DNA from: Candidatus Izemoplasma sp.
GTDB taxonomy: Bacteria; Bacillota_I; Bacilli_A; Izemoplasmatales; Izemoplasmataceae
Assembly: GCA_029939615.1 (NCBI GenBank)
Contig: JAOZSP010000009.1
Coordinates: forward strand, 1 to 23,863
Direction: 5' to 3'
DNA length: 23,863 nt
Shown here: positions 17,434 through 23,862 of the stretch, one piece after another
Layout of the letters: the number at the start of each line of letters is the position of its first letter
How positions within the stretch are numbered: the stretch's first letter is position 1
Program-made: the position numbers and the translations under genes
The notes under the pieces: generated by a model
Databases searched by the model: none
The model's input: only the letters and a program-made list of their open reading frames with translations
Told to the model about the DNA's origin: nothing

Positions 17434-18153
17434 ATGACAAAATCGTTAGTTAAAATTGTTGTACAGCTTGCTGCAGCAATTGGACTTTATTATTTATTTG
17501 TAGATTACTTAAATATGAAATGGATTTTTATTGTAGTGTTGGTTGTTGTTGCTGTATTGTTCGTTATCTTCAATGTAAAGAATACTATTAATGGTGAGCC
17601 TATTTTAGAGATGTCATGTAATTCACATAAGTATTTGGAATTTGTTGAGAACAAATATAAAGATGGGGATATAAGTAAATATAATCTAACTAAAGCGTAT
17701 GGTTTAATATATAAAGGTGATTTGTTGCAAGCTAAAGAAGCATTTGACAAAGTGGATTACTTACAAATAAAAGAAGATGAAAAATTATTAGAAATTTATA
17801 CAAGAGTTAGAACTAAAATATCTTTCTATGATGGTGATGAATTTGATTTGAAATTAATTTTAAATGAGTTGTCAGAACAAGAAGAAGATAATCAAGAATT
17901 AAAAAATTATGTTAAAGTTTATATGTTAATTCAAAAACACGATTATGAGAATGCTATAAGTTTACTAATAGATCATATTCCTGCGCAAGTAAATCGTGTT
18001 CAAATAATAGAACTTGAGTATTATCTTGCCTATTCATATTATCAATTTAAGCAAATGGAAGATGCTTTAGCAGTTTGTCAATTTGTAATGAAAAAGGATT
18101 ATCAAGTAATATATACAAAGAAAAGCAGAGAATTATTCGAGAAAATCAATTAA
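17434..18153 (+). CDS. Membrane-anchored TPR-like protein, unknown function
   Basis: This is a 239-residue protein. Two hydrophobic segments lie at about 4-24 and 29-47, then a ~190-residue helical region with TPR-like pairs (NLTKAYGLIYKGDLLQAKEAFDKVDY, KVYMLIQKHDYENAISLLIDHI, LAYSYYQFKQMEDALAVCQFVMKKDY). The N-terminus with its hairpin places the repeats probably in the cytoplasm. Its ATG lies one base after the M48 stop (AAGGTAGATTAAG upstream), so the two are coupled and it may be a scaffold for the protease. No named family was recognised. Confidence 0.8.
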   Translation: MTKSLVKIVVQLAAAIGLYYLFVDYLNMKWIFIVVLVVVAVLFVIFNVKNTINGEPILEMSCNSHKYLEFVENKYKDGDISKYNLTKAYGLIYKGDLLQAKEAFDKVDYLQIKEDEKLLEIYTRVRTKISFYDGDEFDLKLILNELSEQEEDNQELKNYVKVYMLIQKHDYENAISLLIDHIPAQVNRVQIIELEYYLAYSYYQFKQMEDALAVCQFVMKKDYQVIYTKKSRELFEKIN

Positions 18154-18160
18154 AACAAGT

Positions 18161-18207
18161 AAAATATCAATTATATCAATTAAATTCATTGAATAATTGA
18201 TATTTTT
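18161..18207 (+). terminator. AT-only hairpin, probable terminator after the uvrB operon
   Basis: A 14-bp stem (AAAATATCAATTAT at 18161-18174 with 18193-18206) continues after a bulged A18175 as a further 5 bp (18176-18180 with 18188-18192) around a 7-nt loop. Five T's follow at 18203-18207. The stem has very little GC, so it is a weak intrinsic terminator, but no better one follows the gene. Confidence 0.6.
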
Positions 18208-18238
18208 AATATAATAATTAATTTTATTAATATTTGTG

Positions 18239-18267
18239 TTGACATTGTTTATTTTATGTATTATCAT
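18239..18267 (+). promoter_or_regulatory. Strong sigma-A promoter of the SHOCT/DUF2089 operon
   Basis: A consensus TTGACA (18239-18244), a 17-nt spacer and TATCAT (18262-18267, 5 of 6) form the best full promoter in the window. Transcription should start near 18274, leaving a leader of about 58 nt before ATG 18332. No obvious operator repeat overlaps it. Confidence 0.8.
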
Positions 18268-18331
18268 AGGGTTGTACTTAAGAAAGTTAATGTAGATATT
18301 AAAACAATTAATAATAAAGGTTGTGAATAAG

Positions 18332-18682
18332 ATGAATTACAAAAAAGTACTTAATAAAATTGAAAATGGTGAGATTACGTCTCAAGATGCTCTTAATCAA
18401 TTATATCCTGTGAAAGTTTCAAAACCTGGTAAACGTGCAACGTACATTAAAATGAATGTTAATGTACCAGAAGAGGGAAAGGGAGTTAATACATTCTTGA
18501 AGATATTATTCATGATTCCAATACCAATGATTTTCGCAAGAATGGGATTAAGATTTGCTGGAAGGTTTATTAAAGATGACAGTGTTGATATGTCAGAGAT
18601 TAGAAAATTACTTAAATATTCGAAGAATACAACGATAAATGTTGATTCAAAAGATGCACAAGTAAAAATAAAAATTATTTAG
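18332..18682 (+). CDS. SHOCT-like domain protein
   Basis: This 116-residue protein is counted from ATG 18332 (GGTTGTGAAT upstream); GTG 18323 is too close to the ribosome-binding site. The N-terminus carries a short helical motif, KVLNKIENGEITSQDALNQLY, of the kind found at the N-terminus of YvlB/LiaX-like proteins. The middle has a hydrophobic segment (FLKILFMIPIPMIFARMGLRFAGRF) that could be a membrane or amphipathic helix. The end, NTTINVDSKDAQVKIKII, resembles the end of the protein at 19185. The two appear paralogous, each combining the helical motif, a middle helix and a final beta pair. First gene of a four-gene operon; function unknown. Confidence 0.8.
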   Translation: MNYKKVLNKIENGEITSQDALNQLYPVKVSKPGKRATYIKMNVNVPEEGKGVNTFLKILFMIPIPMIFARMGLRFAGRFIKDDSVDMSEIRKLLKYSKNTTINVDSKDAQVKIKII

Positions 18683-18692
18683 GAGGAGAATT

Positions 18693-19049
18693 ATGAATAA
18701 AGTTATAGGTGAATGCCCAATATGCCAAGGAGATCTACTGGTTACGAGATTAAGTTGTAAGAATTGTGGAACAGAGTTGACAGGTAAATTCCAACTATCA
18801 AAATTTAACTATTTATCAAAAGAACATTTATATTTTATAGAAGTATTTATTAAAAATAGAGGAAGCATCAAGCAAATTGAGAAGGAATTAGGAATTTCAT
18901 ACCCTACAGTTAAAAAGAACTTAGATGAAGTTATTATGAGTTTAGGGTATAAAGTAAGTGATGAAGATAAAATTAAAAAAGCTGATGTATTTACAAAACT
19001 AGAAAAAGGCGAAATAACTGCTCTCGAGGCTGCAAAGCTATTAAAATAG
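18693..19049 (+). CDS. DUF2089 family zinc-ribbon/HTH protein
   Basis: This is a 118-residue protein. Residues 1-30 form a zinc ribbon (CPIC near 8-11 and CKNC near 22-25). The middle has a predicted helix-turn-helix (SIKQIEKELGISYPTVKKNLDEVI) similar to sigma-like or phage-type HTHs, so DNA binding is likely. The C-terminal ~20 residues, FTKLEKGEITALEAAKLLK, match the N-terminal helical motif of both SHOCT-like neighbours. AGGAGGAG precedes ATG 18693, 10 bp after the previous stop. DUF2089 proteins are uncharacterised; a regulator of this operon whose tail contacts the SHOCT-like proteins is an inference. Confidence 0.88.
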   Translation: MNKVIGECPICQGDLLVTRLSCKNCGTELTGKFQLSKFNYLSKEHLYFIEVFIKNRGSIKQIEKELGISYPTVKKNLDEVIMSLGYKVSDEDKIKKADVFTKLEKGEITALEAAKLLK

Positions 19050-19058
19050 GAGGACAAA

Positions 19059-19166
19059 ATGGATATGTATAATTGTTATTATTATTACGAAACATATGAA
19101 CAAAAAAGAGAAGAACAGAAATTATTATTAGAACAAGACATAAAAACTAAAAAATATAATCGATAG
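19059..19166 (+). CDS. 35-residue Tyr-rich, charged microprotein
   Basis: This is a short frame with a strong Shine-Dalgarno (TAGGAGGACAAAATG) in the operon gap, 9 bp after the DUF2089 stop and 18 bp before the next gene. The product begins MDMYNCYYYYETY and continues as a charged, probably helical tail (EQKREEQKLLLEQD...) that ends KKYNR. It has one cysteine and no clear membrane segment. The spacing and ribosome-binding site are as good as those of its neighbours, and without it an unexplained 135-bp gap would remain. Function is unknown and no family was recognised. Confidence 0.65.
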   Translation: MDMYNCYYYYETYEQKREEQKLLLEQDIKTKKYNR

Positions 19167-19184
19167 ACGAAAGGGAGATATAAT

Positions 19185-19553
19185 ATGAACGATAGATTAA
19201 GAATACTAGAAATGATTGAAAATAAAACAATAACAGCAGCTGAAGGTGCAGAGTTATTAAAAGCCTTAGATAAAAATGATGATAGCAGAGTAGTAAAAGT
19301 TAAGAAAGATGCTTTCAAAATGTTTAAAATTAAAGTATTATCAGCAGACGGAGATAAAGTAAATGTTCAAATTCCAGTAGAATTCGCTAAAGTAGCATTA
19401 ACAAGCGGAAAAGGTTTTATGAAAGTAGATAAAATTGAAGGATTAGATCTAGATATTGAAGCAATTTTAGAAATGATTGATAGTGGAATGTTAGGAAAAA
19501 TAGTAGATGTAGAATCGGCAGATGGAGATATTGTAGAAATCATAATCGAATAA
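19185..19553 (+). CDS. SHOCT-like domain protein (YvlB N-terminal type)
   Basis: This 122-residue protein has the N-terminal helical motif RILEMIENKTITAAEGAELLKAL, then a compact domain, FKIKVLSADGDKVNVQIPVEF, a helix, and IEAILEMIDSGMLGKIVDVESADGDIVEIIIE. Similar stand-alone proteins occur next to DUF2089 and DUF4097 genes in Bacillota. It lacks the DUF4097 beta-solenoid that follows this motif in YvlB/LiaX. AAGGGAGAT precedes ATG 19185. It is the last gene of the operon, followed by the terminator at 19565-19590. Confidence 0.85.
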   Translation: MNDRLRILEMIENKTITAAEGAELLKALDKNDDSRVVKVKKDAFKMFKIKVLSADGDKVNVQIPVEFAKVALTSGKGFMKVDKIEGLDLDIEAILEMIDSGMLGKIVDVESADGDIVEIIIE

Positions 19554-19564
19554 TTCTCTTTTTG

Positions 19565-19590
19565 AAAAGGGGCCTTAGGCCCTTTTTTTT
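19565..19590 (+). terminator. Intrinsic terminator of the SHOCT/DUF2089 operon
   Basis: GGGCC (19570-19574) pairs with GGCCC (19578-19582) around TTA. The stem extends outward through a G-T wobble into A-T pairs, and a run of T's ends at 19590. Confidence 0.9.
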
Positions 19591-19618
19591 ACGATTTCCA
19601 AATATATGTCTAAAAATA

Positions 19619-19627
19619 TGTTATAAT
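19619..19627 (+). promoter_or_regulatory. Extended -10 promoter of the rRNA methyltransferase gene
   Basis: TGTTATAAT is identical to the dnaE extended -10. No -35 lies at 16-18 nt; TTCCAA at 19596-19601 is too far. The leader would be about 45-50 nt before ATG 19681. Confidence 0.6.
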
Positions 19628-19680
19628 ACATTATAAGTTTAATCCCAGAATAAACAATTATTTAACAAGAGGTGTAATAA

Positions 19681-21039
19681 ATGGTAGATAAGAACGAGTA
19701 CTATTCAGTTGAGTTTGTAGATATGACTCACGATGGGATGGGTGTATGTAAGATTGATGGGTTTCCAATATTTGTCGCTAATGCTTTAAAAGGTGAAAAA
19801 GCTGAAATTAAAATTACTAAAGTAAATGCTAGTTTTGGTTTTGGTAGGTTGATTGAATTAGATCATAAATCTCCTTTTAGGAAAGAGCCTATTTGCGACC
19901 ATTTTTCAGAGTGTGGTGGGTGTAATTTAATGCATATGAACTATCAAATGCAATTAGATTTCAAAAGATATCGTACTAGAGAAACATTGAAGAAACTTGG
20001 AAAAATAGAAACAAAAGTTAATGAAACTGTTGGAATGTTGAATCCGTATTATTATCGTAATAAAGCGGTTATTCCATTTGGAGAACAAAATGGCAAGATA
20101 ATTTCTGGATTATATAAAAATCGAACACATGATATTATAGATATGAAAAAATGTTATATTATCCCTAAACTTACAACTGATATTGTTAAGTTTATGAAAA
20201 ATGTTTTTGAAGAGTTGAATATTCCTGCGTATAATGAAAAAATCGGTACCGGAGTTGTAAGATGTTTAGTAGTTAGGAATTCTTATAAATTTGATGAAAT
20301 ATCAGTTACAATTGTAACTTTAACTCCTAAATTACCTAAAAAAGACATCATAGTTAAAAAATTAGTTTCAAGATATAGTAAGGTTGTTTCTATTATACAT
20401 AACTTTAATCCTGATAATACTAATGTTATTATGGGTAAAAAAAGTAAGGTTATATTTGGGGAAGATTTTATTAGAGATGAAATTAATGGTGTATATTTTA
20501 AAATTTCTCATAGATCTTTTTATCAAGTTAACCCTATTCAAACAGAAGCTTTATATTCAAAGGCTATAGAATATGCTGAACTTACTACTGATGAGGTAAT
20601 TATTGATGCTTATTGTGGTATAGGAACCATTGGCTTGTCTGCAGCGAAATATGCGAAGACTTTGCTGGGTGTTGATGTAGTTAAACAGGCTATTAATGAT
20701 GCTGTTGAGAATGCAAGAAATAATGGAATAACAAATGCTAAATTTGTTGCTGGAAAAGCTGAAGATGTAATAAAACATTGGAAAAACTATAACGTTGATG
20801 TTTTATTTGTAGACCCGCCTAGAAAAGGCTGCGATAAAATGTTCTTGAAGACTATTGTAGAGATGGAAATACCAAAAGTAGTTTATATTTCATGTAATGT
20901 TTCAACATTAGCAAGAGATTTAAACTATATGCAATCAAAAGGATATCAAGTATTAGAAGTTACTCCATTTGATATGTTCCCACAAACCACACATATTGAA
21001 ACAGTTACTAAATTACGATATAAAAAGCAAGAATTTTAA
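19681..21039 (+). CDS. rlmCD: 23S rRNA (uracil-5-)-methyltransferase, RlmCD/RumA type
   Basis: This 452-residue SAM-dependent enzyme makes 5-methyluridine in 23S rRNA. The N-terminal TRAM domain (~8-60) is followed by iron-sulfur ligands Cys72, Cys78, Cys81 and Cys158 (CDHFSECGGC; MKKC). The central RNA-contact domain is followed by FYQVNPIQ, the SAM loop DAYCGIGTIGL (from 309), VDPPRKGCD, and the catalytic Cys405 in YISCNVSTLARDL, then the terminal TPFDMFPQTTHIE. In Bacillus one such enzyme (YefA/RlmCD) modifies both U747 and U1939; whether this one has both targets cannot be read here. AGAGGTG precedes ATG 19681. A decayed paralogue lies at 22574-23805, leaving this as the only intact copy in the window. 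Confidence 0.95.
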   Translation: MVDKNEYYSVEFVDMTHDGMGVCKIDGFPIFVANALKGEKAEIKITKVNASFGFGRLIELDHKSPFRKEPICDHFSECGGCNLMHMNYQMQLDFKRYRTRETLKKLGKIETKVNETVGMLNPYYYRNKAVIPFGEQNGKIISGLYKNRTHDIIDMKKCYIIPKLTTDIVKFMKNVFEELNIPAYNEKIGTGVVRCLVVRNSYKFDEISVTIVTLTPKLPKKDIIVKKLVSRYSKVVSIIHNFNPDNTNVIMGKKSKVIFGEDFIRDEINGVYFKISHRSFYQVNPIQTEALYSKAIEYAELTTDEVIIDAYCGIGTIGLSAAKYAKTLLGVDVVKQAINDAVENARNNGITNAKFVAGKAEDVIKHWKNYNVDVLFVDPPRKGCDKMFLKTIVEMEIPKVVYISCNVSTLARDLNYMQSKGYQVLEVTPFDMFPQTTHIETVTKLRYKKQEF

Positions 21040-21053
21040 TTCTTGTTTTTTTT
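21022..21053 (+). terminator. Intrinsic terminator after the rRNA methyltransferase gene
   Basis: CAAGAATT (21028-21035) faces AATTCTTG (21038-21045), realistically with a six-base loop. Flanking A's pair with the T-run to 21053. The gene's stop codon lies inside the hairpin. Confidence 0.75.
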
Positions 21054-21075
21054 AACTAAAAAATGTCGATATTTA

Positions 21076-21084
21076 TGATAAAAT
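21076..21084 (+). promoter_or_regulatory. Extended -10 promoter of yjbQ
   Basis: TGATAAAAT (TGn plus TAAAAT, 5 of 6) lies 20 nt before ATG 21105. No -35 has proper spacing. GGTGATT at 21096-21102 is the ribosome-binding site. Confidence 0.5.
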
Positions 21085-21104
21085 ATACTTAGAGAGGTGA
21101 TTGT

Positions 21105-21521
21105 ATGAAGTCATATCGCAAAGAATTATGGTTTAATACTACTAAAAGAAGAGAATTTATTAATATAACTAGAGATGTAAATCGCTGTTTAAAAGATAGT
21201 GGTATAAAAGAAGGACTTGTTCTTGTTAACGCTATGCACATTACATCTAGTATTTTTATAAATGATGATGAATTAGGGCTTCATAATGACTTCGAGAGAT
21301 TTTTAGAGAAACTAGCTCCTGAAAAACCTTATGATCAATATGATCATAATGGGTTTGAAGATAATGCTGATGCTCATATAAAGAGAACAATTATGGGACG
21401 TGAGGTTGTTGTTGCTGTTACTAATAATGAATTTGACTTTGGCCCATGGGAGCAAATTTTTTATGGGGAGTTTGATGGAATGAGAAGAAAAAGAGTTTTA
21501 GTAAAAATAATAGGTGAATAG
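21105..21521 (+). CDS. yjbQ: YjbQ family protein (UPF0047; secondary thiamine-phosphate synthase-like)
   Basis: This 138-residue protein spans the whole UPF0047/YjbQ fold. Signatures: KRREFINITRDV, the GLVLVNAMHITSSIFINDDE strand-turn, NADAHIKRTIMGREVVVAV with the conserved His, and the ending FGPWEQIFYGEFDGMRRKRVLVKIIGE. E. coli YjbQ has weak thiamine-phosphate synthase activity when overproduced, but the native role of the family is not settled. GGTGATT precedes ATG 21105. The next gene starts one base after its stop, so they are co-transcribed and probably coupled. Confidence 0.93.
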   Translation: MKSYRKELWFNTTKRREFINITRDVNRCLKDSGIKEGLVLVNAMHITSSIFINDDELGLHNDFERFLEKLAPEKPYDQYDHNGFEDNADAHIKRTIMGREVVVAVTNNEFDFGPWEQIFYGEFDGMRRKRVLVKIIGE

Positions 21522-21522
21522 A

Positions 21523-22530
21523 ATGAACCCTTTTAAAAGAGATAATCAAATGATGCCAATTGCATCTCTAAATAGTGTATATATTGATAACGTATTGGCT
21601 TCTGATTTATTTAGACCTGCACTTATTTTAAAAGATTTAGTGAAGTTTAAAGAAGAACTTGGATTAGGAAGCATGTTAAATGATAATAAGTTATTATATC
21701 AGTTCAATAATTTGTTAAAAAGTGATTTAGATAGTGTTAAGACTAAGGCTACAAAAATAGCTGTTGAGTATGGGAACCGTTTAGGTAAGATGTTATTGAC
21801 GCTTTATAAGCCTTCAACTCTATCAAAAACAAATAGAGCAAATTGGACTAGTGAACATTGGGATTACTGGAGAAATATTAAGAGTATTTATCTTGTTGGA
21901 GGATTAACATCACCGATTCTTACAAAGATTTTTTATGATCGAGTTACTTCTATTTTTGAGGAAAATGATATACAAGATTTATGTATTACTTTTATTGAAG
22001 GATCTTCCAATTTAGGAACTAGAGGTATGTCTCAATTGATTGAGAATGGTGATTATCTATTATTTGATTTTGGGCAAACGAATATTAAACGAGCAAGACA
22101 TTTGAAAGTTGAAGAGAAGATAGTAATAGATACTGTATTACCTATGGTTGAGTCAAAGTTTCTATTTTATAAGAAAAAAAGTGAAAAAGAGATTATAGAA
22201 ATAGCTCATAAGTTAGATGATTATATTATTAAAACTATTTTAGATACATATAAGCAAGTTGCATTTAATGGGGTGAATATTTATTTAAGCATTGCGAATT
22301 ATGTATTTGATGGAAAAATATATTCTGCTCGCGGAGGATATGGCAAGCTAGCTTATGTGGCGGATAACTATGAGTCGCATTTATCAAATAGATTATCAAA
22401 AATTCTTAATAAGGAAATGTATGTTAAGCTATTTCATGATACATCTGCGATGGCATTAATGTATAGCAATGAGCAAAATGTAGCAGTAATATCTCTTGGA
22501 ACAGCATTTGGTATTGCATTTACTGAATAA
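21523..22530 (+). CDS. ASKHA-fold protein, apparently a circularly permuted ROK-like kinase
   Basis: This is a 335-residue protein from ATG 21523 (TAGGTGAAT upstream; the GTG at 21514 lies in that site). Nucleotide-binding motifs of the ROK/hexokinase/actin fold are seen, but in an unusual order. First is an adenosine-type strand (GKMLLTLYKP, then SIYLVGGLTS at 121-130 and LGTRGMSQLI at ~164-173), which normally closes a ROK protein. Next is the phosphate-1 strand LLFDFGQTNIK (179-189), normally at the N-terminus, then VKLFHDTSAMAL with a putative catalytic Asp306. Last is the phosphate-2 strand AVISLGTAFG (321-330), five residues from the end. The ROK zinc motif (CxCGxxGC) is absent. A sugar or related kinase is possible; activity and substrate are unproven. 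It is coupled to yjbQ and lies 43 bp before the pseudogene. Confidence 0.7.
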   Translation: MNPFKRDNQMMPIASLNSVYIDNVLASDLFRPALILKDLVKFKEELGLGSMLNDNKLLYQFNNLLKSDLDSVKTKATKIAVEYGNRLGKMLLTLYKPSTLSKTNRANWTSEHWDYWRNIKSIYLVGGLTSPILTKIFYDRVTSIFEENDIQDLCITFIEGSSNLGTRGMSQLIENGDYLLFDFGQTNIKRARHLKVEEKIVIDTVLPMVESKFLFYKKKSEKEIIEIAHKLDDYIIKTILDTYKQVAFNGVNIYLSIANYVFDGKIYSARGGYGKLAYVADNYESHLSNRLSKILNKEMYVKLFHDTSAMALMYSNEQNVAVISLGTAFGIAFTE

Positions 22531-22573
22531 AAGTAGTATAGTTAATAATTGCGAATTAGAAAGTGGTGATTTA

Positions 22574-23805
22574 ATGGAACCCCTATTAAAAAAGGATCAA
22601 CAAGTATTACTAACTATTAAAAGATTAGGAATAAACGGTGAAGGTATTGGGTACTATAAAAAACAAGCAGTATTTGTACCTGGAGTATTACCTCCTGAAG
22701 AAGCTATTGTTAGAATAACTGAGGTTACTGAAAGATATTCTAGAGGTGAAATGGTTAAACTAAATATTAAAGCTAAAAAGAGAGTTAAGCCGTTTTGTAA
22801 GCACTTTGATGAGTGTGGAGGTTGTCAAATTCAACATATTGCTTATACTGAGCAACTTTCTTAAAAGGAGGAAATGTTGATTCAAACAATTGATCGATAT
22901 TCTGGCCTTGACAGATCAAAAGTGAAATTTAATGATATTGTAGGGATGAATAATCCTCGTTATTATAGACATAAATCTCAAATGCCTGTAAGAAATACAA
23001 AATTCGGAATAACTACTGGATTATATAAGCCAAATTCTAACGATCTGGTTCCTATTATAGATTGTCCAGTTCATGCAGAAAATATAAATATTGTTAATAG
23101 AAAAGTTATTGAGATTTGTGATAAACATGAAATTCATGCTTTTGACTCAAAAACAATGAGAGGACTATTAAGATATATAGTAATTAGAGAATCTCATTTT
23201 AATGGAGAAATACAAGTTACTTTGGTAATAACAATATTTAATAAAGCCCTTCATAAAGCTGCAAATGAGATTCTAAGAATTTCAGGAGTTGAGAGTGTAG
23301 GTATATCAAAAAACAGAGATGCTAGTAACGTAGAATAGTAAAAGACAACATTGATTTTGAGACAGAGAAAACTATTGTTGACGCATACTGTGGAGCTGGT
23401 GCAATAAGTATGTATATAGCGCCTTTTGCGGAAAAAGTTGTAGGTATTGATGTAAGTAAGGAATCGGTTTACAGCGCTTTACATAATAGAAAAGTTAATA
23501 AGTTTGATAATGTTAACTTTGAACTTGGTGAAGTAAGTAGTGTTCTTCCTAAATTGTATAACGAAGGACTAAAACCGGATGTAATAATAATTGATCCACC
23601 AAGATCCGGGATTGATTACAAAACATTAGATATATTAACCAGAAAAGTTCCTAAAAAGATCATATATGTTTCATGTAATCCAAGCACATTAGCAAAAAAT
23701 CTTAAGGTGCTAACCAAAAAATATGAAGTAAAATCTATTACCCCATTTGACATGTTCCCTCATACATCACATATTGAGAGTATAACTATATTAGAAAAAA
23801 AATAA
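22574..23805 (+). pseudogene. Decayed RlmCD/RumA-type 23S rRNA methyltransferase paralogue
   Basis: It starts at ATG 22574 with GTGGTGATT at 22563-22571. The first part carries a TRAM domain and the CKHFDECGGC iron-sulfur block, then meets an in-frame TAA at 22862-22864. The same frame continues after the stop with plausible sequence (KEEMLIQTIDRY...; IIDCPVH; GLLRYIVIRES) to TAG 23336-23338. The remaining part, TIVDAYCGAGAISM through IIDPPRSG, YVSCNPSTLAKNL and TPFDMFPHTSHIE, is in another frame from about 23341 on. By alignment with 19681-21039 about 130 nt are missing at 23333-23373, including the FYQVNPIQ block. One nonsense codon and one frameshifting deletion make an active product very unlikely. 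Confidence 0.88.
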
Positions 23806-23829
23806 GAGGAATGACTCTTATTTTTTTTT
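23795..23829. terminator. Bidirectional terminator after the pseudogene
   Basis: A 14-bp stem pairs 23795-23808 (A8 then TAAGAG) with 23815-23828 (CTCTTA then T8) around a 6-nt loop. T's on one side and A's on the other allow termination on both strands, as expected between convergent genes. Confidence 0.8.
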
Positions 23830-23862
23830 GACAGTAATATGAGTTATTTCATTTTGGGACAT
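23818..23862 (-). CDS. Possible 3' end of a convergent gene (partial at right edge)
   Basis: On the minus strand, a frame open from the right edge reads ...MSQNEITHITVKKK and stops at TAA (23818-23820), inside the right arm of the bidirectional terminator. The other two minus frames are closed by stops in this stretch. The arrangement (stop inside a bidirectional hairpin) matches the tetR/radical SAM junction, but 14 residues are too few to identify a protein. Confidence 0.3.
   Translation of the reverse strand: MSQNEITHITVKKK

Noticed and set aside
18154..18331. A small RNA or riboswitch in the gap before the SHOCT operon
   Set aside because: The gap is explained by an AT hairpin terminator, a sigma-A promoter and a short leader; no conserved riboswitch core was recognised.
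18809..19318. Two minus-strand frames across the DUF2089 and SHOCT-like genes
   Set aside because: Antisense to well-supported genes with plus-strand ribosome-binding sites; no promoter or site on the minus strand.
20384..20778. Small open frames on both strands inside the rRNA methyltransferase gene
   Set aside because: Low-complexity shadow translations of a conserved gene.
22496..22573. Upstream start for the second methyltransferase at 22496
   Set aside because: It overlaps the end of the ROK-like gene in another frame; ATG 22574 has GTGGTGATT at the right distance and begins near the TRAM domain.
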